A DNA stretch of 24,488 nt, taken from positions 1-24,488 of the forward strand of contig JAEENF010000204.1 in the NCBI GenBank assembly GCA_016283605.1, read 5' to 3'. This stretch comes from Prevotella sp. (GTDB taxonomy: Bacteria > Bacteroidota > Bacteroidia > Bacteroidales > Bacteroidaceae). Each line of letters begins with the position of its first letter. The stretch's first letter is position 1. The notes beneath the pieces are model-generated. The model saw only the letters and a list, made by a program, of their open reading frames with translations, ran no database searches and had not been told where the DNA came from. Of this stretch, positions 1 through 7,102 are shown one piece after another. The translations under genes and the position numbers were made by a program.

Positions 1-733
1 TGAAGTAGTTCATGTACATCAGGAACTCTGGTGTAGCACAGGCACCACTAAGCATCGAAGACACCATAAAGACCATATTGACGAAACCGCCGGCAAACGA
101 CTTCAAGTTTGTAGGAGCCGTAGAGTTTCCGCCGATGGCTACAGTGCCACCGATAAGCCAAGGATACATGGTGATGGAAGCGCAGTAGTTGGCCAATGAG
201 GTTTCATCATTCTTATATATAAAATGGTGTGTAAGTTTATCGATATATTCATCGGCAAGTGGTTTTCCATACATCTTCTTAATACGGTCTGTAAGCAGAC
301 GACGATTCAGACGGATGAAGTTCGACTTGGGCAACTCACCTATCAGCGTAGCGATGTTCTTGTGCTCGACATTAGCGTTGGCATCGTACTTCGAACCCGT
401 AGCAGCATTTACCGACTCAGTGTACTCAGAGAGGAACATCATCTTCTCCAAAGTGTCACGGTCCTCTGAATGCAACTGACGGTAAAGGATAAATGACTTG
501 GCCACATGGTAGTATCCCTCGCGCATCAGGGCCTCCTCCACTTGGTTCTGAATATCCTCCACTGTAATATCGTCATGCATGTCGAGATGATTGAGGATCT
601 TCGACACAATGGCCAAATCAGCAGGTTCATGTACACTCTCAAATGCCTTGACGATGGCATTCATGATCTTGTCGAGAGAAAACTGGTCTTTCGAACCGTC
701 TCGCTTCGTGATAGTAAAGTTTTTAATCTCCAT
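1..733 (-). CDS. nrdD: Anaerobic ribonucleoside-triphosphate reductase, N-terminal part (cut by window edge)
   Basis: Class III ribonucleotide reductase, which makes deoxyribonucleotides under anaerobiosis with a glycyl radical installed by NrdG. I translated the 244 codons visible from the ATG at 733. They run open to the left edge, so the C-terminal glycyl-radical part is missing here. The start reads MEIKNFTITKRDGS, and residues 3-90 have the ATP-cone pattern (KRDGS, then the VEEALMREGYYHVAKSFILYR-like helix). After it comes the start of the catalytic barrel, with ITMYPWLIGG and SMLSGACATPEF. The gene is read away from the pigment operon end, with its own promoter 140 bases upstream, so it is probably an independent chromosomal housekeeping gene. 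Family call is firm; whether nrdG follows cannot be seen. Confidence 0.93.
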   Translation of the reverse strand, partial: MEIKNFTITKRDGSKDQFSLDKIMNAIVKAFESVHEPADLAIVSKILNHLDMHDDITVEDIQNQVEEALMREGYYHVAKSFILYRQLHSEDRDTLEKMMFLSEYTESVNAATGSKYDANANVEHKNIATLIGELPKSNFIRLNRRLLTDRIKKMYGKPLADEYIDKLTHHFIYKNDETSLANYCASITMYPWLIGGTVAIGGNSTAPTNLKSFAGGFVNMVFMVSSMLSGACATPEFLMYMNYF

Positions 734-804
734 ATATATATTGTTACTAATTAAATTATTGTCTTTTCAGATATTTAGGCTCTCCCTGTTAAGGTAAAAG
801 TTGT

Positions 805-861
805 CCGTTTTGGAAAACTTTTTGGATTTTAGTTTTGAAAAAGTTTCCCGTTTTGGAAAAC
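805..861 (-). promoter_or_regulatory. Two identical 14-base palindromic sites in the nrdD leader
   Basis: CCGTTTTGGAAAAC occurs at 805-818 and again exactly at 848-861, 43 bases apart, and a degraded copy (GTTTTGAAAAAG) lies between at 832-843. The core GTTTT-NN-AAAAC is an inverted repeat, as expected for a dimeric regulator. Both lie downstream of the predicted transcription start of nrdD, between promoter and start codon. An operator is an inference; no regulator is encoded in the window. Confidence 0.4.
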
Positions 862-873
862 CGAATTCGGCTG

Positions 874-903
874 CAAAGATACAAAATAATCCCAAAAGCG
901 CAA
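874..903 (-). promoter_or_regulatory. Bacteroidota-type promoter of nrdD
   Basis: On the minus strand the sequence reads TTG, 19 bases, TATCTTTG. This matches the Bacteroidota sigma-ABfr form (-33 TTTG, 19-21 bases, -7 TAnnTTTG), with one mismatch in the first base of the -33 box. It would start a leader of about 130 bases before the ATG at 733. The pigment operon promoter shares the downstream string CTTTGCAGCCG. Confidence 0.65.
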
Positions 904-969
904 CTTTTTATTTCTTAAAATTTTTAAAAATTATCAAGAAATTGACAAGAAACACAAAGATGTTTTGAT

Positions 970-2283
970 TTAGCGCTGATAAAATTTACGGTCGAGTTTG
1001 CCGTTGAATGTGCGTTTTACGGTCTCCGTCTGCTCATAAAGCGTTGGTATTTTGTATGTTTCCAGTTTGTTTTTCAAAAATTGTGCCAAAGCACGTTTAT
1101 TCAGAACCCTACCATCCTTCATCACCACCAAGAGCTTCAGGGCACGACCCATGATCTTATGTTCAACAGAGATACAGATACAATCCTGAATATCCGGAAA
1201 CGCCATTGCAGCGTCTTCCACCTCTGTAGGTGCGACCTTGAAGCCGCCAACATTGATGACATCGTCTTCACGTCCTGAGAGATGAAGCATACCTTTCTCG
1301 TCGATACGCCCAATATCAGAGGTATAAACCACACCATCGCGCAAGACCGTAGCCGTTCGTTCCGGATCACCCACGTAGCCACTCATCAATGTATCACCCT
1401 TACAAGCGATGTGCCCTTCAGAAGTGATAAAAACCTGTGAATGAGGCATAGGACGGCCTAAGCAACCTGCCACACATTTTCCATCGTTAAAATTATAGGT
1501 GCTGATAATACCAGTTTCCGTAGAGGCATAGGTGTTATACAGACGGCTCTTCGGTAGCAGACGGCACAGGGTTTCCATATCAGCTTGTGAGATGGCGGCA
1601 GCCCCAGTTTCGATGAAATCGATCTTTTCAGCATAAGCAGCCAGCTGTTCAGGACAGAATTGAATAAGAATGCGGATACTTGCAGGTACCAAGAAAGTAG
1701 CGACCTTGAGAGCCGGATAGTCGAAAGCCTTCCAGAAAGCATTAAGATCCTTCATGCCGTCGACAAGAATCAGTGTAGCCCCAAGCATGATAACAGGATA
1801 AATCTTCGACAGACTACCAATATGGTTTAGCGGTCCGTTGACGATAAAGGCCAAATCATGCGTAAAACCCTGACCACTGATGAGGTTCTCTGCATCGGCA
1901 ATGATGGTCTGATGGGAGATCATCACTCCCTTCGACTTACCCGTCGTTCCAGTGGTATATAGGATATCGGCAATATTCTCGGGGACAGAACTGGCAGAAA
2001 AATGCTGAGAGAGTTTCTGAAAGGTGTCTTCGGGGATATCCTTCTCTAACGGAACCACAACGCAGCCTGCACGATGAAGAGCGAAATAAGTGACAAGATA
2101 GTCGATAGAGCACTCGGCACGAAGGCACACGGCGGTCTGACACCTCTGCATATCCGGATCTTCTGCACGTTCGCACACGCGCGCGTACAATTCTTCATAA
2201 GTACATCTCAACTCACCACAGACGATGACCGTCTTCTGCGGATACAAACGGGCGTTCCTCTCAAGATAGTCTTCCAGGATCAT
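970..2283 (-). CDS. AMP-dependent acyl/aryl ligase (starter-loading adenylation enzyme)
   Basis: ANL-superfamily enzyme that activates a carboxylic acid as an acyl-adenylate and passes it to CoA or a carrier protein. In APE clusters this position is filled by the ligase that loads the aromatic starter (ApeH-type). Visible motifs, counting from the ATG at 2283: P-loop YTTGTTGKSKG at 109-119, YASTETG at 252-258, YTSDIGRID at 320-328, GREDD at 337-341, and the C-terminal catalytic lysine in FNGKLDRK (K429). At 437 residues it is shorter than the usual 500 or so, mainly in the N-terminal domain. An ATG 51 bases further upstream is open, but it would overlap the carrier protein; the chosen start sits one base after that gene's stop. 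Pairing with this carrier protein suggests a dedicated loading module. Last gene of the operon; no convincing terminator follows. Confidence 0.85.
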   Translation of the reverse strand: MILEDYLERNARLYPQKTVIVCGELRCTYEELYARVCERAEDPDMQRCQTAVCLRAECSIDYLVTYFALHRAGCVVVPLEKDIPEDTFQKLSQHFSASSVPENIADILYTTGTTGKSKGVMISHQTIIADAENLISGQGFTHDLAFIVNGPLNHIGSLSKIYPVIMLGATLILVDGMKDLNAFWKAFDYPALKVATFLVPASIRILIQFCPEQLAAYAEKIDFIETGAAAISQADMETLCRLLPKSRLYNTYASTETGIISTYNFNDGKCVAGCLGRPMPHSQVFITSEGHIACKGDTLMSGYVGDPERTATVLRDGVVYTSDIGRIDEKGMLHLSGREDDVINVGGFKVAPTEVEDAAMAFPDIQDCICISVEHKIMGRALKLLVVMKDGRVLNKRALAQFLKNKLETYKIPTLYEQTETVKRTFNGKLDRKFYQR

Positions 2284-2284
2284 A

Positions 2285-2512
2285 TTACTGCTTCTCCGAC
2301 AATTTCTGTTCAACCATAGCCACGATGCTATCAAGTGTCTTCAGGTTCTTTGGTGTGGCATCAGTGGCCTCCAGACGGATGCCGAACTCATCGGACAGCA
2401 TCATCAGGATTGTAGTCACACCAAGAGAGTCGAGCTCACTGAACAGGAAGTCGGAATCGAAGTCCACCAACGGCAGCGCATCTTCTAGCATTGTTCTGAT
2501 TTTTTCTTTCAT
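2285..2512 (-). CDS. Acyl carrier protein (third of three)
   Basis: 75-residue carrier protein, four-helix ACP size. The phosphopantetheine serine is in ELDSLGVTT (S29), followed by the usual hydrophobic helix II. It lies between the MMPL exporter gene (9-base gap) and the AMP ligase gene (1-base gap). By position it probably receives the starter acid made by that ligase, while the other two ACPs sit among the chain-building genes. The division of labour is an inference. The sequence differs clearly from the other two ACPs, in the motif (LDSLG against IDSLD and LDSID) and in its more hydrophobic helix II. Confidence 0.85.
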   Translation of the reverse strand: MKEKIRTMLEDALPLVDFDSDFLFSELDSLGVTTILMMLSDEFGIRLEATDATPKNLKTLDSIVAMVEQKLSEKQ

Positions 2513-2521
2513 AATCTATTC

Positions 2522-5104
2522 TTAATTCATTGTTTCAACATAAGTGAGATTAGGTGCAACAACCTCAGCAGCATATTGTGCCACACGACGGCGTTCCTCA
2601 TCGGGTTCGATGGCGATGAAGGAAACATCAGGATGCTCCAAGGCCGTTAATAAAGATATCTCGCCCCATCCTGTGTTTTGGAGAATTACGGAATCGGAGT
2701 ACACAGAGGGGGGAGTCCTTGTGTACTGCTTCAGAGCTTTATTGACAGCTGAAGATATCTCAACACCTTTATAACGATAAATATCACGCACAAGACTCAC
2801 ACAATCGTCCTCTCGACGTAGTCCCAAAAGCGAGGCCAATGTGAGAGGTCTTCGTCGCCAGCCATTTTTGTCTGCCACCAACCATCTGAAGATAAGCGGT
2901 GGAAAAACAAAAGCCATCAACACCACAGAGAACATACCCACAATCGTGACCTCTGCCAACGAGTGAAGAGCAGGATGACGCGCAAAAATTAGTGTTCCAA
3001 TGCCGATAAACATAATCAGTGCAGAGATGATAATACTAGTCTTATAAGACGAGAGCATCTTACGCCTGTGGGCAAACTCATATTGGCATCCTTCGGTCAT
3101 AAAGATGGTATAATCATCACCTTGTCCAAAGATAAATGTCGCCAAAATCACATTCACCACATTAAACTGTATACCAACAAGTGCCATGATGCCCAGAATC
3201 CATATCCAGCTCACAGCCATCGGCAGGAAGGAGAGCAATGCCAATTCTATGCTACCCAGCGAGAACCATAGGAAGAAAAACACGATAAGACCACAAGCCC
3301 ATCCGATATAGTTAAAATCATCAGAGAGCCGTGTGGAAATAGAAGAGTTCATACTAGCCACATCAAAAGCATAAGCACCAGAAACCGTGGATTCTATAGA
3401 GTCTATGACATGTGCCGTATGTTCCACCTGCAACACATCGACTACACTTTCCCGAGGAGTAGGAGGAGTACGAAGCAAACGGAAGAATTCATCGAAAGTT
3501 CCCTCTGCAAAACCCTCATTTCTGGCTGCCTCAATAACTTTCTGCTCTAACGTCTGACCATGTCTCGAGACAAACGACTCCCAAAGGGCGAGTCGCGTAC
3601 GTCCTGGCGATACCACATATACTGTCTGCTTCGCCATCGTCTCTGGTGCCATCTGTTGAAGACTGAACATATCACGTTTTTGCTCATCGCTCATATAATT
3701 AATATGGCTCATGTCCGAATCGAATGTGGTTTCCATGCTATAGTAGCCGAATACCAGCGTCAGAATGAGAGCAGGTATAACGACCCAACGGTAACGTTCC
3801 GGAGTCTGATGACTCAGACGCTCGAGAATCACAGGGACAGTTTTCTGACCCTTTCTCTGCTCACGAATCAGATGCGGCAGATAAAGTAATACAAACAATA
3901 TCGTTCCGACGAGCAGGAAAGAACTGAACAGTCCTAAGTCACGTAAAGCAACAGACTTCAGGGGCACCAATGCAAGGAAAGCCCCTACGGTAGTGATATT
4001 ACCTACCACCAAAGGCATGACAATCTCCCTAAGTGCAGATTTAACATCAGGCGTATGCTGCAAATGGGCTATCAGGTGCAACGGATAGTTCACGGCGATA
4101 CCCAAAATCACCGAAGAGATACCAATGACGATAATTGACACGCTGTCGTGTATCAGTGCCAAAGCACCCATAGCAAAGAGCCATCCCCATGCTATCGACA
4201 AGACAATAAGCAATAGATGTTTGAATCGACGGAAGACATAAAAAAGCAGCGCAACAATCAAAAAGACCGCCAATAGGACAGACACAAGACTATCTTTCTT
4301 AATCTGATTCGAATTGCCCACAGCAATGACAGGACCTCCTGTCAGACGAATGTCAATATCTGCATACTGCGCAGTTGTCTGCTCAGCAGCATGCTTCAGG
4401 AACTTCAAAAGACGGGTATTATTCTCCGTCTCACTCGATCCGAAAGGAGACCTCAGCATGACCAGGGCGGTCTTCATATCCGGTGTGAAGATATAACCAT
4501 CATAATCTTCATACATTGCCCGCGACCGTATCTGCTGCATTTTTTCCACAACAGGTGTAAAGAGGTTCAGAGGATCTCGCTGGAAGTTTTCCGAAAGCAG
4601 TCCTGCAATGGGGAACGTCAACATCTGTTTGTCCTGTGCCAGTTGTGTGGCTATATAGTTTTCATCACTCAGCAAACTATCGAAACGGGTATAGTCATCT
4701 GCTGTCAGATAATAGGGAATCTGTTCATAGGCAGACTGTGTCACCTGTGCCACCTTCTCCATATCTATCTGAGCCGTGAGATCCCTCACCATTCCTTCTT
4801 TGTCGTTAGCCTGCAATAAATCAACATATCTCTCAACGGCCTTCACGATCCTGTCGCAATCCGTCTGCGTCGTATCCCGGTACTCAAAGAGGGCAATGAT
4901 CCTGTCGGCACCTGACAGTTCCTGATATATCTTCAGCGCATGGTGGTATTTATTGTTTAAGGGCAGAAAATCAGAGATATCCTCCTGATAGGTCTGACGG
5001 CACACAAGACACAGGAACAACACAGTTAGAAGAAAGAACGACAGCAGCGTCCATCTTCTGTTCCTTCCTAGGGCTTCGTATATTCTGACAATCAGATCTG
5101 CCAT
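2522..5104 (-). CDS. MMPL-family RND transporter with an extra C-terminal domain remnant
   Basis: Inner-membrane exporter of the MMPL/hopanoid-RND type, expected in APE clusters to move the lipid-linked pigment toward the outer membrane. 860 residues. Membrane segment at 18-36, a periplasmic domain to about 270, a membrane bundle at 272-412, a second segment at 440-455, a second periplasmic domain to about 598, and a bundle at 599-742. The second-half motif GQGDDYTIFM (660-669) keeps the charged residues thought to relay protons. The matching first-half site is GIAVNYPLHL (335-344), with Asn for Asp. Residues from about 745 to 860 go beyond a standard MMPL end: VILQNTGWGEIS (806-817), then FIAIEPDEERRR, look like the first beta-alpha-beta unit of a SAM methyltransferase, then stop. 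Eleven bases separate it from the acyltransferase gene upstream. Confidence 0.88.
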   Translation of the reverse strand: MADLIVRIYEALGRNRRWTLLSFFLLTVLFLCLVCRQTYQEDISDFLPLNNKYHHALKIYQELSGADRIIALFEYRDTTQTDCDRIVKAVERYVDLLQANDKEGMVRDLTAQIDMEKVAQVTQSAYEQIPYYLTADDYTRFDSLLSDENYIATQLAQDKQMLTFPIAGLLSENFQRDPLNLFTPVVEKMQQIRSRAMYEDYDGYIFTPDMKTALVMLRSPFGSSETENNTRLLKFLKHAAEQTTAQYADIDIRLTGGPVIAVGNSNQIKKDSLVSVLLAVFLIVALLFYVFRRFKHLLLIVLSIAWGWLFAMGALALIHDSVSIIVIGISSVILGIAVNYPLHLIAHLQHTPDVKSALREIVMPLVVGNITTVGAFLALVPLKSVALRDLGLFSSFLLVGTILFVLLYLPHLIREQRKGQKTVPVILERLSHQTPERYRWVVIPALILTLVFGYYSMETTFDSDMSHINYMSDEQKRDMFSLQQMAPETMAKQTVYVVSPGRTRLALWESFVSRHGQTLEQKVIEAARNEGFAEGTFDEFFRLLRTPPTPRESVVDVLQVEHTAHVIDSIESTVSGAYAFDVASMNSSISTRLSDDFNYIGWACGLIVFFFLWFSLGSIELALLSFLPMAVSWIWILGIMALVGIQFNVVNVILATFIFGQGDDYTIFMTEGCQYEFAHRRKMLSSYKTSIIISALIMFIGIGTLIFARHPALHSLAEVTIVGMFSVVLMAFVFPPLIFRWLVADKNGWRRRPLTLASLLGLRREDDCVSLVRDIYRYKGVEISSAVNKALKQYTRTPPSVYSDSVILQNTGWGEISLLTALEHPDVSFIAIEPDEERRRVAQYAAEVVAPNLTYVETMN

Positions 5105-5115
5105 ATTCTTGTTTC

Positions 5116-6252
5116 CTATCTCTTTTTCTGATCTACGGGATTCGAATAAATACCAATGAATATCTCCCTCAGACGTTCCAGATCACAGGTTTCGTCATAC
5201 TTATCCAACTTCGCCAGGTAGGTTGTAAAAGTTTGATACTGCTCATCAGTGTACATACTGCGGTACTTCGTATTACCGTATAGCAAGTCATGGGCGATAT
5301 AGTTGTTGGGATAGAGTCTGTAAGCAGTATTGATCCGTTGGTCTATCAGTTGTGCCACAGCCTTGTGATACTCGTTGTTCGTCATATTCTCGAATGCCGT
5401 AAGTTCGGCAACGGAGATTGGTTCACAGAGTTCAATATGTACCTTTCCCTTTGGTTGCAGGATACCTGTAAGGATACTGTTCAGATCCTCACCAGGTTTC
5501 TTGATGTAACGGGCATATTGCGACTGATATAGTTCCAGCGCCTTTAAGATATCACACGATTCCCACTCATAGGAGATGGATACCGGTACGATATTCAAAT
5601 CTGCCAAAGCTTTAATCTTATCTTTCGACTCACTCATACAGAACATCTTGATGACGCCCTGATCTGTAGCGTCGATACCGTTCTTAGTCCTTCCGTTACG
5701 TTGGGCAATCCATACTGACTGTTTCTTCTCCTTGATGACATAGCGGATATACTCCGATAGATGCATCGAGCTACGGTAAAAAGCCTTGATGTCACCACCG
5801 GGCCGCTCTACTTTGAACATCTTGTTACTCTTGCCCACATCGATGACGACAGGATTCATCATCAAATTAGCGCCAAAGGTAATCTCTGTCGTCTCAAAGC
5901 CGTTTACCACGAAATGATACTGCAGCAGACAGGCATCAAGCATGATGTCACGATGGTTAGATACAAAAAGATATTGTTTGTTTCGGTCCAGATGATCCAG
6001 TCCTGAACACGAAAACGAAGTAATGCTACGAGCGATGACCTGCTCGTTTACACGACGCATCGTATCGTGCTGGAACTCCTTAACAGTAGTAAACGAGGCA
6101 ACCCTCTGACGTATTTCTTCAAGTGGTTGTCCCGGATAGACAAATGATGCCAACAACGGAAATACGTCGCTATGGGCTATACGCTGCATAGCTGCAGGAA
6201 TCTCCTCTTCGTCATACGGACGTATATCGTCAAACCTTGGATCTGTTTTCAT
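5116..6252 (-). CDS. PlsC/PlsB-like glycerolipid acyltransferase
   Basis: Lysophospholipid-acyltransferase (LPLAT) superfamily protein of 378 residues, soluble or membrane-associated, with no clear transmembrane segment. The acyl-transfer motif is SNHRDIMLD (98-106), where the Asp falls five rather than four residues after the His, unless the HRD aspartate is used. The acceptor-binding block is WIAQRNGRTKNG (181-192), the region that reads QREGRxKDG in PlsB-like proteins, so the glutamate is Asn here. Residues 145-155 (MFKVERPGGD) fit the middle block. In APE clusters a 1-acylglycerol-3-phosphate acyltransferase-like protein is a regular member, presumed to place the polyene on a glycerolipid. 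The variant residues make the substrate uncertain. Gap of 10 bases to the esterase gene upstream. Confidence 0.8.
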   Translation of the reverse strand: MKTDPRFDDIRPYDEEEIPAAMQRIAHSDVFPLLASFVYPGQPLEEIRQRVASFTTVKEFQHDTMRRVNEQVIARSITSFSCSGLDHLDRNKQYLFVSNHRDIMLDACLLQYHFVVNGFETTEITFGANLMMNPVVIDVGKSNKMFKVERPGGDIKAFYRSSMHLSEYIRYVIKEKKQSVWIAQRNGRTKNGIDATDQGVIKMFCMSESKDKIKALADLNIVPVSISYEWESCDILKALELYQSQYARYIKKPGEDLNSILTGILQPKGKVHIELCEPISVAELTAFENMTNNEYHKAVAQLIDQRINTAYRLYPNNYIAHDLLYGNTKYRSMYTDEQYQTFTTYLAKLDKYDETCDLERLREIFIGIYSNPVDQKKR

Positions 6253-6262
6253 TTCCTCTTAT

Positions 6263-7102
6263 TTATAATAATGTATGTAACCATTCCAAAAACTTCTCCT
6301 TCCACTGTCTGCACTCTTCGGAGCCTTTATCTTCGCTGACACCAAATCCATGGCCACCGGTCTGATACTGAAAATACAGATGCGGAACATTCATCGCCGT
6401 CAAAGCAGAATCCAATAAGACCGCATTGCGATAGTCTACGATAGGATCATCAATACAGTTGACGAGGAACACTGGTGGACAATCTGCAGGTACATGACGC
6501 TCCAAAGACAACTGTTCCCTCAGCACCTTATTACCTGTACGCGAATCACCCAGTAGTCCTCTGCGCGACCGTTTATGAACACAATCCTCCATCATCGTCA
6601 CTACAGGATATACTGGCACAACAAAACGAGGACGGTCTTCTGTACTAAAGAACTCCGCAGCCGACATGGCCAGATGACCTCCTGCCGAGAAACCCATGAC
6701 ACCTATCTTATCAGCATCGACACCATATTCCAATGCATGATTCTTCACATAACGGATGGCCTGCAACATATCATCTTGAGCATCCGGGTATCTGTTACCT
6801 CTGAAAACCTTGCGGTAGTGGAAAATAAAAGCAGGTACATCTGCCGTACGATAGTCGAGCACAAACGCTGAGATACCTTGCTGTTGCAACCACCTTGCCA
6901 CACCATCGCCCTCTGTCTTCGTGTCATGCCAGAAATAGCTACCCCCAGGACAGACGATAATCGCTAGATTACCACTATCCTGTGCGAGATACGGCGTCAG
7001 CATTACCTTCTCCTTACAGGATGTGCCCTCCCAGATATTCACTTGTGCCGAAGCCGTGAAAAGTGAAAAGTGGAGTATGATGAGTAGCAACAGTATTCTC
7101 AT
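6263..7102 (-). CDS. Exported alpha/beta hydrolase (acetylesterase-like)
   Basis: 279-residue serine hydrolase of the BD-FAE/acetylxylan-esterase-like group. The N-terminus is a hydrophobic signal peptide ending ASA-QVN near residue 19, so it should act in the periplasm or outside. Catalytic triad by motif: nucleophile S139 in GFSAGGH, Asp in CIDDP (D219), His in GGHGFG (H251). The oxyanion region is CPGGSYFW (51-58). Its ATG overlaps the stop of the flavoenzyme gene upstream by four bases, so it is co-transcribed. The role is not known; de-esterifying a pigment intermediate or its lipid is a guess. The signal-peptide codons for HFSLFT coincide with a TTTTCACTTTTCAC simple repeat of the kind found at junctions elsewhere in the operon. 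Confidence 0.85.
   Translation of the reverse strand: MRILLLLIILHFSLFTASAQVNIWEGTSCKEKVMLTPYLAQDSGNLAIIVCPGGSYFWHDTKTEGDGVARWLQQQGISAFVLDYRTADVPAFIFHYRKVFRGNRYPDAQDDMLQAIRYVKNHALEYGVDADKIGVMGFSAGGHLAMSAAEFFSTEDRPRFVVPVYPVVTMMEDCVHKRSRRGLLGDSRTGNKVLREQLSLERHVPADCPPVFLVNCIDDPIVDYRNAVLLDSALTAMNVPHLYFQYQTGGHGFGVSEDKGSEECRQWKEKFLEWLHTLL
7056..7074. repeat. GTGAAAA simple repeat inside the esterase signal peptide
   Basis: On the plus strand GTGAAAAGTGAAAAGTGGA. It is the same word family as the junction repeats at 17917-17947, 18818-18848 and 19137-19192, but in the opposite orientation relative to transcription. It encodes part of the hydrophobic core of the signal peptide. Confidence 0.55.

Noticed and set aside
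189..797. Plus-strand open frames at the left end
   Set aside because: Shadows of nrdD, which is open across 1-733 on the minus strand with a clear ATP-cone.
734..969. Rho-independent terminator after the operon
   Set aside because: The region after the ligase stop has only AT-rich weak palindromes (AATTTTTAAAAATT) and no GC stem followed by a U-tract.
2284..2334. Longer reading of the AMP ligase
   Set aside because: It overlaps the ACP coding end; MILEDYLERN at 2283 is the natural ligase start.
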